Part shown: positions 1 through 7,550 of the stretch, piece by piece | Layout of the letters: each line of letters starts with the position of its first letter | Numbering within the stretch: the first letter of the stretch is position 1 | Source of the DNA: Streptosporangiaceae bacterium | GTDB lineage: Bacteria > Actinomycetota > Actinomycetes > Streptosporangiales > Streptosporangiaceae | Direction: 5' to 3' | Length of the DNA stretch: 43,525 nucleotides | Assembly: GCA_019245115.1 (NCBI GenBank) | Contig: JAFARZ010000376.1 | Location: forward strand, 1 to 43,525 | Made by a program: the position numbers and the translations under genes | The notes under the pieces: generated by a model | Told to the model about the DNA's origin: nothing | The model's database searches: none | What the model saw: only the letters and a program-made list of their open reading frames with translations

Positions 1-140
1 TTCCAAAGGGCTCTTTTCTTCCCACTGAAGGATGCTCATGTGTCCGCTATGTATCGGTATGCATAGTTCACCCAGGCTGTTCAGCGCACTCTAGCAAAGA
101 CGACATGCCCAACATGCCGCAAACGCACGTTATTTTGGCG
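1..140 (+). repeat. Interspersed hairpin repeat, copy A, cut by window start
   Basis: Bases 1-75 match the part of the element that follows the central hairpin in the copies at 22.8 kb and, inverted, at 36.9 kb (shared landmarks: GGGCTCTT followed by TCTTCC, then TGTCCGC and a TATGCATAG-like stretch). Bases 83-137 match 22516-22570 with a single difference, so copies A and B share a longer downstream block than copies C and D. The hairpin arm itself lies before the window. No gene is seen here. Confidence 0.7.
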
Positions 141-161
141 CGCGCACCTGCGGGACGGTAA

Positions 162-225
162 CCGCCGCGGCGCTCGCTTCCGCTCGCTGTGTTTCCCTCC
201 GCCGCGGCGCTCGCTTCCGCTCGCT
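162..225. repeat. 27-bp direct repeat, two exact copies
   Basis: The 27 bases at 162-188 recur exactly at 199-225, a period of 37 bp. The unit reads CCGCCGCGGCGCTCGC followed by TTCCGCTCGCT and is very GC-rich with short internal inversions (CCGCGG). It lies about 140 bp before the kinase gene. It could be a regulatory duplication or simple slippage. The rest of 226-303 shows nothing recognisable. Confidence 0.85.
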
Positions 226-366
226 CGGGTTCGTGTTAGCCGTACCCGCAGACCGCGGCTGCCACGATCGACCGCGGGCAGCGCCCGCCCGCAGCATCGA
301 GGTATGACACGAGAAATAGTTACCGTGGGCGGCCACAGCGGCGCGGTCCTGAACGACAATCACATC

Positions 367-1779
367 ATGACCGCGTCGGCCGCGTCGCCATTCAAGGGCG
401 CGCTCAAGGCGCCGTTCACGAGGCGCGCCTGGGCCGAGCTACGCTACACGCTGGTCACCCTCCCGCTCGCGTTCGCCGCCGTCGCCTACATCGTGCCCAT
501 GCTCGCGAACGGGCTGACGTGGGCACTGTCCGCGCCTGCAGTGCGGAAATTCGGTGCGGCCAGCCGCTTGTTCGCGCGCGGGCTGCTCGGCGAAGACGTT
601 CCGGCTCCGCCGCGGCTGCGGTCCAAGCCGGGCTTCAAGCTGGAGACACCGGACGCTGAGCGCCTCGCCAAGGCCGTTACGGCGGCCGGAAGCAAGGCGC
701 GCGTGTGGGAGACGAGGCCCGGGGTCACAGTGCAAGGACTCGCACTGTCCCGGATCAGCGAACTGGCCGCCGCGGAAGGCATCACGATCCGCGAGGTCCG
801 GCCGCAGAGCGAGGCGCTGAACTGGCTGGGCGGGCGCATCCTCGATCCGGTCACCTGGCGGACCCGCTGCTACTTCGGGGCCAAGCTGCCGCTCGCCGTG
901 GCCGGCCTGCTCGTCGCCGCGGGTGGCTGGCTGGGCGGCCTGTTCTACCTGGCCGCCCCGGTCTGGTGGTCGCCGCTGCGGCGGCACTTCCCGTTCGCCG
1001 GGTTCCCCTTCCTCGCCCACGTCACCCCGTTCGCTGTCATGCCCGCCGGATTGGCCCTGCTCCTCGCCGGCCCGTGGCTGCTGCACGGCATCACCGAAAC
1101 CGACCGTCGGCTCGTCCGGGGCCTGCTCGGCCCGAGCTCACCCGCCGAGCGGATCCGCGCACTCGAGGAGAGCCGGGCGCGGGCGGTGGACGATTCCGCC
1201 GCCAGGCTCCGCACAATCGAGCGGGACCTGCACGACGGAACCCAGGCACAGCTCGTGGCCCTGGCGATGAAGCTGGGCCTGGCCATGGACAAGCTCCACG
1301 TCGGCGACCTGGCCCGCGTCACCCAGCTCGTCGAGGATGCCCACCGCGGCGCGCTCGAGGCCATCGCTGACCTGCGGACCCTGGCCCGCGGCATCCATCC
1401 GCCGGTGCTGGACAACGGGCTCGCGGACGCGCTGGCCACGCTCGTGAACCGCAGCGCGGTCCCCGTCGAGCTGATCGCTGACATACCGGAGCGGCCGTCG
1501 GACGCGATCGAGACCATCGCCTACTTCTCCGCCGCCGAACTGCTCACCAACGTCGCCAAGCACAGCGGCGCCCGGCACGCCACGCTCGAAGCCGTGCACG
1601 TCCCCGGCCTGCTCCGGGTGCGTGTCAGCGACGACGGCCGCGGCGGCGCGCACCCGGTCCCGGAAGGCGGGCTGTACGGGCTGGCCGAGCGCGTCCGCAC
1701 CGTCGACGGCCGCGTGGAGATCGACAGCCCACGTGGCGGCCCCACCACCGTGACCGTCGAGCTACCGTCCCACGCCTGA
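367..1779 (+). CDS. NarL-family sensor histidine kinase with inserted ABC-ATPase-type C-terminal module
   Basis: Two-component sensor kinase that should autophosphorylate and pass phosphate to the regulator 24 nt downstream. Numbering from the ATG at 367, there is a membrane segment at about 17-40, two more at about 170-195 and 215-240, a HisKA_3 dimerisation helix with the phosphoacceptor His near 289 (ERDLHDGTQAQ), an N box (ELLTNVAKHSGA) and a glycine box (DDGRGG). Between the first membrane segment and the membrane pair, where actinobacterial sensor domains normally have a short linker, residues about 91-151 read like the C-terminal domain of DrrA-type ABC ATPases (RISELAAAEGITIREVRPQ). 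Start choice: an in-frame ATG at 304 has AGG only one base away. The ATG at 367 begins a more natural protein and has a GACAAT -10-like hexamer 6 bases before it, so it may be leaderless. The signal sensed is unknown. Confidence 0.88.
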   Translation: MTASAASPFKGALKAPFTRRAWAELRYTLVTLPLAFAAVAYIVPMLANGLTWALSAPAVRKFGAASRLFARGLLGEDVPAPPRLRSKPGFKLETPDAERLAKAVTAAGSKARVWETRPGVTVQGLALSRISELAAAEGITIREVRPQSEALNWLGGRILDPVTWRTRCYFGAKLPLAVAGLLVAAGGWLGGLFYLAAPVWWSPLRRHFPFAGFPFLAHVTPFAVMPAGLALLLAGPWLLHGITETDRRLVRGLLGPSSPAERIRALEESRARAVDDSAARLRTIERDLHDGTQAQLVALAMKLGLAMDKLHVGDLARVTQLVEDAHRGALEAIADLRTLARGIHPPVLDNGLADALATLVNRSAVPVELIADIPERPSDAIETIAYFSAAELLTNVAKHSGARHATLEAVHVPGLLRVRVSDDGRGGAHPVPEGGLYGLAERVRTVDGRVEIDSPRGGPTTVTVELPSHA

Positions 1780-1803
1780 AAGCCAGTGAAAGCAAGGTCC
1801 AGT

Positions 1804-2448
1804 ATGCGCATCGTCATCGCCGAGGACGCCGCCGTGATCAGGGCGGGACTCGCCGAGATCATCACCGACCGCGGGCACGAGATCGTGGCCGCGGTCGGCG
1901 ACGCCGAGGCGCTCAAGGACGCGGTGGCCGCCCATGAGCCCGATGTCGCGATCGTCGACGTACGGATGCCGCCCAGCCACACCGACGAGGGCCTGCGCGC
2001 CGCGATCGCGATCCGCCGTGACCACCCGGGCGTCGGCATCCTCGTGTTCTCCCAGTACGTCGAGACCCGATACGCCGCCGACCTGCTCGCCGCGCGGTCA
2101 GGCGGGGTCGGCTATCTCCTCAAGGACAGGGTCGCCAACGTCGCCGAGTTCACCGACGCCATCGCCCGGATCGCGGCCGGCGGCACCGTGCTCGATCCCG
2201 AGGTCGTCAGCGGCCTGCTGAACGCCAGCCGGCACGTCAGCGCGCTCGCCGCTCTCACCGCGCGGGAGCACGACGTCCTGGCCCTCATGGCCGAAGGCCG
2301 CTCCAACAGCGCCATCGCGGATCACATCACCGTCTCCGAGCGCGCCGTCGAAAAGCACATCAGCAACATCTTCAGCAAGCTCGGCCTCCCGCCATCCGAT
2401 TCCGACCACCGCCGCGTCCTCGCCGTCCTCGCCTTCCTCGGCACGTGA
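1804..2448 (+). CDS. NarL/FixJ-type response regulator
   Basis: DNA-binding response regulator of 214 residues, partner of the kinase just upstream. The receiver domain occupies about 1-120, with the acidic pair E7/D8, phosphoacceptor D52 (VAIVDVRMP) and K at about 103 in LLKD. A LuxR-type helix-turn-helix occupies about 150-210 (LTAREHDVLALMAEGRSN, then ISNIFSKLGL). The ATG at 1804 is preferred because AAGG sits 7 bases before it. An in-frame GTG at 1786 would add six residues and has no site. The target is unknown. No operator is evident, but the ECF sigma gene follows 70 bp downstream on the same strand. Confidence 0.93.
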   Translation: MRIVIAEDAAVIRAGLAEIITDRGHEIVAAVGDAEALKDAVAAHEPDVAIVDVRMPPSHTDEGLRAAIAIRRDHPGVGILVFSQYVETRYAADLLAARSGGVGYLLKDRVANVAEFTDAIARIAAGGTVLDPEVVSGLLNASRHVSALAALTAREHDVLALMAEGRSNSAIADHITVSERAVEKHISNIFSKLGLPPSDSDHRRVLAVLAFLGT

Positions 2449-2518
2449 ATGCCTCTCCTGGAAAGCGATTCGGGGGTCGGGCAATAGGGGGTGAGGACCC
2501 CGACGCGGAAGGGCCGTG

Positions 2519-3127
2519 ATGAGCGATTCAGCGCGCCAGCTGGCCGCGGATCACCATTCGCAGGACGCAATCGACGATGCGGTGCTGATCGCCCGGTCCC
2601 GGCAGCGGCCCGAGTGCTTCTCGCTGCTGTTCGACCGGCACGCGACGGCGCTGTACCGTTACGTCGCCCGGCGGCTCGGCCGTGACGCCTGCGACGATCT
2701 GGTTGCCGAGACGTTCATGGTCGCGTTCCGCCGGCGGAACAGTTATGACGCGGCACACGCCGACGCCCGGCCATGGCTGTACGGCATCGCTACGAGGCTC
2801 ATCTCGCGGCACCGGCGGGACGAGGCCCGGCACCTGCGAGCCATTGCCCGCATCCGGGTCAATCCGGCGCCCGAGCCCATCGAGGACGCGGTAACCGGCC
2901 GGGTCACCGCGCAGGCGCTGCGCGGTGAACTGGTGTCGGCTCTGGCCCGGCTGCCCGGTGCCCAGCGCGACGTGCTGCTGCTGGCCGCCAGCGGGCTCAG
3001 CCACGATGAGATCGCCAGAGCCCTCGGTGTACGCCCGGGCACGGTCGGGTCGCGTCTGTCCAGAGGCAGGCGCACGCTTCAGCAGGCGCTCGGCGGAGCG
3101 AATCCGGCGCGGTCACGAGAGGAATGA
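2519..3127 (+). CDS. ECF-type RNA polymerase sigma factor
   Basis: Sigma-70 family factor of about 202 residues with only regions 2 and 4, hence extracytoplasmic-function type. Region 2 lies at about 25-95 (LFDRHATALYRYVARRLG, then DLVAETFMVAFRRR and ARPWLYGIATRL). Region 4 lies at about 140-190 (LARLPGAQRDVLLL, then LSHDEIARALGVRPGTVGSR). The ATG at 2519 follows GGAAGGG at 2508-2513; a GTG directly before it is possible. The stop is 4 bases before the next gene, a membrane-anchored protein that is the likely partner. The same run continues into the secreted peptidase, so the sigma factor may control its own operon including that protease. Confidence 0.93.
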   Translation: MSDSARQLAADHHSQDAIDDAVLIARSRQRPECFSLLFDRHATALYRYVARRLGRDACDDLVAETFMVAFRRRNSYDAAHADARPWLYGIATRLISRHRRDEARHLRAIARIRVNPAPEPIEDAVTGRVTAQALRGELVSALARLPGAQRDVLLLAASGLSHDEIARALGVRPGTVGSRLSRGRRTLQQALGGANPARSREE

Positions 3128-3131
3128 GCCA

Positions 3132-4094
3132 GTGGACGTGATGAAGATGCTCGAGGACTTCTGCGCAGGGGAACCGGCGCCTTCCCGGGACTGGCTGGCC
3201 ACCGAGCGCGCGAAGATCGCGGCCGCCGTCGGCCAGACACCGTCGCGGCGCGCCACCAGGTGGCCGGTGCCACTGCGGACCGCGATCGCCGCCGTCGCCG
3301 CGATCGCCGCCGTCACCGCCTTGGCCATCGCGCTCGTGGTCCCGTCCGGACATGGCGGTCCGCAGGCGCGGCATGCCGGGCAGCCGCAGACCCGGACCGC
3401 CGCGTACGTGATCAGCCACACCGAGGCGGCGCTCCGCGCGCCCGCCGCCGAGAACTGGGTCGTGCACGTCCACACCTGGTATACCTCACCTACCCGCGTG
3501 TCCTTCGGTGTCGGTGACTCACTGACCGCACCACAGGTGGACGACTGGTATCACGGGCCGGACTCCAACGGACCCCTGCGGGAACAAGTGTTCACCGCGG
3601 CGGGTCAGCCCGTCTTCGATCGGGTGGTTGTTCAGACCCCGTACCTTTACACCACCACCATCGTCGACTACCAGTCCCGGACCTGGTGGCGGGTGGCGCA
3701 GCATGTCACGCCCTGGATACCGCCGCCAGCGTCGACTCTGACGTGCGGCGACGTGGAGTCCTTCGCCATCAACTGGGACCCCACCTACTGGGCGGCCGAC
3801 ATCCGGAAGGCACTCAGCTGCGGTGAGTACACCACCCGGGGGACCGAGCAAGTGGACCGCGTCTACGCCATCAAGCTGACCCCGGTCCAGACCGGTCCCA
3901 TGGCCGCGGTCTTGTGGGTGGACCCGGCGACCTACCTGCCCGTGCGGGTGGCTGGAGAGTTCCAGGGAAGGCCAGACGGTCAGATCGAGGACGTTCAGTG
4001 GCTGCCGCCGACGGCCGCCAATCTCGCCAAGCTAACCACGCCGATCCCGTCGGGCTTCGTCCAGGTCCCGGCACCCCGTGCCCTCGCGGCTTAG
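3132..4094 (+). CDS. CU044_5270-like membrane-anchored protein, ECF sigma partner
   Basis: Protein of 320 residues with a short cytoplasmic N-terminus (about 1-48), one membrane helix at about 50-70 (alanine/valine-rich, ending VVPSG) and a large extracytoplasmic domain. This architecture and the position right behind an ECF sigma gene match the CU044_5270 family, whose members are thought to act as regulators or sensors for the sigma factor; the biochemical role is not established. The outer domain contains WYHGPDSNGPLREQ and LWVDPATYLPVRV, a fold-like pattern seen in LolA/outer-surface lipoprotein-carrier relatives. The GTG at 3132 has GAGAGGA 8 bases upstream; ATG at 3141 is an in-frame alternative. 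It is followed after 9 bases by the S53 peptidase. Confidence 0.75.
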   Translation: MDVMKMLEDFCAGEPAPSRDWLATERAKIAAAVGQTPSRRATRWPVPLRTAIAAVAAIAAVTALAIALVVPSGHGGPQARHAGQPQTRTAAYVISHTEAALRAPAAENWVVHVHTWYTSPTRVSFGVGDSLTAPQVDDWYHGPDSNGPLREQVFTAAGQPVFDRVVVQTPYLYTTTIVDYQSRTWWRVAQHVTPWIPPPASTLTCGDVESFAINWDPTYWAADIRKALSCGEYTTRGTEQVDRVYAIKLTPVQTGPMAAVLWVDPATYLPVRVAGEFQGRPDGQIEDVQWLPPTAANLAKLTTPIPSGFVQVPAPRALAA

Positions 4095-4103
4095 GAGATG
4101 CTC

Positions 4104-7100
4104 ATGCGATCACGTTTGTCATGGTTCGTGGCGTCGGCGGCCCTGGTAGCCGCGACAGCCGCCCAGATACCGGCTTCGGCGGCCGTGTCCGCGACGCCGC
4201 CCACATGGCCGTCCGGCACGGGGACGACGGTGACCGTCCCGCTGGTCACCGGCGACCAGGTCGCGATCCAGCCGAATGGCACCGGGACGTCCGTCGTGGT
4301 GCTTCCCGCGCCCGGCACCCAAACAGCCTACGAGTCCTCGCAGGCCACCGACGGCGACCGGTATGTTGTTCCCGCGATCGCGATCCCTTATATCGGCCGG
4401 GGACTTGACCGGTCCCTGTTCGACGTGTCGGCGCTGGCCCGTGACGGCATCACCGGCAACGCGCGCGTGCCGGTCACGTTGACGTTCGCCGCCGGCCGCA
4501 CCCCGACGGCACCGCCCGGGGTGACACTGACATCCATCAGCGGCAACGTCGCACACGGCTCCCTGAGCGCCTCATCGGGACGGCAGTTCGCGGCAGCGCT
4601 GCGGGGGCCGCTGCCGGGCGGCCTCACCAACATGAGCCTGGACGCTGCGGGGGCTCCGCAGGCGGCGAGGCCGGGCTATCCGCTGCACATCCTGCAGATC
4701 AACGTGACCGATCTGACCGGTCAGCCGGCCAGCAACGTGGACGTCGTACTGGTCAACGCGGACGATGCCACCAAAGAGAACGTGGACGTCCCGATCGTGA
4801 ACGGCGTGGGCCGGATCGCGGTCCCGGCCGGTGATTACTGCACGTCCGCCGTCTTCATCGACGAAGGCACGCAGGGCTTCACCGCGATGCGCCTGGTCAC
4901 CCGGACCGACTTCACGGTCCCCGGAATATCCGGCACATCCGGCGTGACCGACGAGTCGATCGACGAGCGGACCGCGACCTCGGCCGTCTCGGCGAGCACC
5001 CCGCGCCCGGCCACCGAGGACGTGGTCGGGGCGAACGTCATCCGGCTGGATGCCAGCGGCAACCCGGGCTTCACGCTTCAGGCAGCTACCGCCACCGGCG
5101 GCCTCGGCATGTACGTCAACGCCCAGCCCGCCGCCACCACCGGCAAGCTGCTGTACGTGGCGCAGTGGGGCGGGACAGCTCCTTCGGCCAGCGACGGATA
5201 CCGCTACGACGCCGCGTTCAGCTTTGATCACATCCCCGCCGATGAGCACTTCAGCGTGCGCGACAGCCAGATCGCCACGGTACACCAGCACTTCTACACC
5301 GACCCGGCGGCGGGCGCGGCACAAGGCTCGCTGCTGAGCGGCCCGGTTGACCAGGCCGCCAATTTCTTCGGCATCCTGGCCAGCGGTTCCAGCGAAACCA
5401 TGCCAGGAAACCTGACTCAGTATCTTGGGACCGCCGCCGGCGGAGGCTGGGCGCAGATCGACTTCACTTCCAACAGGGAATTCGTGAGCTCCGATCCGCG
5501 TACGTTCGCCGCCCAGGGTCAGTACTCGCTGGACTGGACGCACGGTCCGCTGGCGCCGACCCTCGGCCAGCACGCCGATGCTCAGACCTGCGACGCGTGC
5601 ACCGCAGGCAGCACTTTCTCCATGGCCTTCCCCGTGTTCGGGGACAGCAAGCCAGATCATGCCGGGACCCCCCTTGCCCCGAATATCACCAGCCACATCA
5701 CGCTGTACCGCGACGGCGTCACGCTGGCCGACACCACCGGCCTCCGCGCGGTGGCGACGGGGGTGCCGGCCGGGCCCGCCACCTACCGCGCCGTCCTGGA
5801 TACCGATCTCACCGCGGTTCCGGGCTTCAGCCAGTCGACGCAGACCCACACCGACCTGACCGTGCCCTACGCACCCGCCCTGACCACCACGCTGCCGGCC
5901 GAGGATGACTGCGCCGGGCAGGCGGCGGCCTCGCCGTGCGAGATCCTGCCCGCCCTCACGCTGGACTACCAGCTGGCCACCGACGAACTCAACACCAGCG
6001 GTTCGGCGGTACAGGAAATGAACCTCCTGGCCGGCCACGTCAGCTACGACGGCGCCGGGTCACGCGCCCCGATCACCTCGGCCGCCGTATCGGTGTCCTT
6101 CGACGGCGGAGCGACCTGGCACGAAGCGGTTGTCCGCGGATTCGGCGGGCACTATACCGCGACCTGGCCGAACCCGGCCGCGGCACGCGGTACCGACCCG
6201 GAGATCCGGGTGACCGCGACCGACGCGATCGGCGGCTCGATCACCCAGACCATCACCCACGCGTACACGATCGCCGCGCCCGTCTCGGTCGCCGCCGTGC
6301 CAGCGAGCAGGGGGCCGGTCAGTGGTACCACCGCCCGTTCGTTCGATGTCCGAAATGCGTGCCCAGCGGTAGCCGGGCAGTACCGTTGCTACGCGATCAT
6401 CCGCACCGACGTCCACGGCGGCACCGGAGTGCGGGGGGCGGCCGCGGTCGCCGCGGGTCACCCGGGCGACGCGGCACTGCCTGCCGGATACGGGCCGGCC
6501 GATCTCCGCTCCGCCTACCACCTGCCGTCGACTGGTGGTGCCGGGCAGACGATCGCGCTCGTCGACGCCGGCGGCGACCCGGGCGCCGAGGCCGATTTGG
6601 ACGTGTACCGGGCGACGTATGGGCTGCCGCCGTGCACCACGGCCAATGGCTGTTTCCGCAAGGTCAACGAGCAGGGCAGCGCCAGCCCGCTGCCGCCGGA
6701 GCTGCCGGGCTGGGGCGTGGAGATCTCCCTCGACCTCGACCTGGCGTCGGCGGCCTGCCCGTCCTGCCACATCCTGCTCGTCGAAGCCAGCACTCCGGCG
6801 CCGGCCGACCTGGCCACGGCCGAGGACACCGCGGTCAGCCTGGGAGCGACCGTGGTGTCGAACAGCTACGGCGCCCCGGAACAGAACGGGATACAGGCCT
6901 ACGAGGCTGCCTACGCCCACCCCGGCGCCGCGATCGTGGTCGCCTCCGGCGATCGCGGTTACGGCATCCCGAACGCCCCGGCGGTGTACCGCAGCGTGAT
7001 CGCGGTCGGCGGCACCACGCTGAGCAAGGCGGCGAACCCGCGCGGCTGGACCGAGACGGCTTGGAACAGCGGCCTCGGTGCGACCGCCAGCGGCTGCTCG

Positions 7101-7472
7101 GCCTGGATCAGCAAGCCCGCCTGGCAGCACGACCCGGACTGCCCGGGCCGGATGGTCGCCGATGTCGCCGCCGACGCGGACCCGCGGACCGGGCCGGCGG
7201 TCTACGACGCCAACGACGGCCTGGGCTGGACGGTGGTCGGCGGCACCAGCGCCTCCGCGCCCTTCATCGCGGGCGTGATCGGGCTGGCCGGCCAGCCCGC
7301 GCTGTTCCCGGACGCGTCCTACCTGTACTCGCACGCCAGCGCGCTGAACGACGTCGTCGGCGGCAACAACGTTCTGGGCATCGGCTGCGGCGGCGACTAT
7401 CTGTGCGATGCCGTCCCCGGCTATGACGGTCCGACCGGGAATGGCACCCCGGACGGCCTCGGCGCCTTCTGA
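4104..7472 (+). CDS. Secreted S53 (sedolisin) peptidase on a subtilase-like scaffold
   Basis: Exported acid serine-carboxyl protease of 1122 residues. A signal peptide is seen at 1-28 (MRSRLSWF, hydrophobic core, ending ASA). The S53 catalytic domain is at the C-terminus, about 795-1122, with E873 and D877 (GVEISLD), oxyanion D950 (VASGDRGYG) and nucleophile S1049 (GGTSASAP). The C-terminal stretch DAVPGYDGPTG resembles the S53 calcium site. The N-terminal about 750 residues lack a recognisable pro-kumamolisin domain. They resemble the regions that flank the catalytic domain in large actinobacterial S8 subtilases (VTVPLVTGDQV, LDRSLFDVSAL, VSFDGGATWHEAVV, RVTATDAIGGS). The ATG at 4104 is chosen because TAGGAG at 4092-4097 gives normal spacing; the ATG at 4098 abuts it. 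It lies 9 bases after the membrane protein gene, so it is probably co-transcribed with the ECF sigma gene. Confidence 0.88.
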   Translation: MRSRLSWFVASAALVAATAAQIPASAAVSATPPTWPSGTGTTVTVPLVTGDQVAIQPNGTGTSVVVLPAPGTQTAYESSQATDGDRYVVPAIAIPYIGRGLDRSLFDVSALARDGITGNARVPVTLTFAAGRTPTAPPGVTLTSISGNVAHGSLSASSGRQFAAALRGPLPGGLTNMSLDAAGAPQAARPGYPLHILQINVTDLTGQPASNVDVVLVNADDATKENVDVPIVNGVGRIAVPAGDYCTSAVFIDEGTQGFTAMRLVTRTDFTVPGISGTSGVTDESIDERTATSAVSASTPRPATEDVVGANVIRLDASGNPGFTLQAATATGGLGMYVNAQPAATTGKLLYVAQWGGTAPSASDGYRYDAAFSFDHIPADEHFSVRDSQIATVHQHFYTDPAAGAAQGSLLSGPVDQAANFFGILASGSSETMPGNLTQYLGTAAGGGWAQIDFTSNREFVSSDPRTFAAQGQYSLDWTHGPLAPTLGQHADAQTCDACTAGSTFSMAFPVFGDSKPDHAGTPLAPNITSHITLYRDGVTLADTTGLRAVATGVPAGPATYRAVLDTDLTAVPGFSQSTQTHTDLTVPYAPALTTTLPAEDDCAGQAAASPCEILPALTLDYQLATDELNTSGSAVQEMNLLAGHVSYDGAGSRAPITSAAVSVSFDGGATWHEAVVRGFGGHYTATWPNPAAARGTDPEIRVTATDAIGGSITQTITHAYTIAAPVSVAAVPASRGPVSGTTARSFDVRNACPAVAGQYRCYAIIRTDVHGGTGVRGAAAVAAGHPGDAALPAGYGPADLRSAYHLPSTGGAGQTIALVDAGGDPGAEADLDVYRATYGLPPCTTANGCFRKVNEQGSASPLPPELPGWGVEISLDLDLASAACPSCHILLVEASTPAPADLATAEDTAVSLGATVVSNSYGAPEQNGIQAYEAAYAHPGAAIVVASGDRGYGIPNAPAVYRSVIAVGGTTLSKAANPRGWTETAWNSGLGATASGCSAWISKPAWQHDPDCPGRMVADVAADADPRTGPAVYDANDGLGWTVVGGTSASAPFIAGVIGLAGQPALFPDASYLYSHASALNDVVGGNNVLGIGCGGDYLCDAVPGYDGPTGNGTPDGLGAF

Positions 7473-7550
7473 TTCTGCCTTCGTGCCTTGCGCTACGCCG
7501 CTGGCCAGCGTAAGAAGTTGCTTGTGGGGAGGGGGGCTTCCGCGGGAGCC

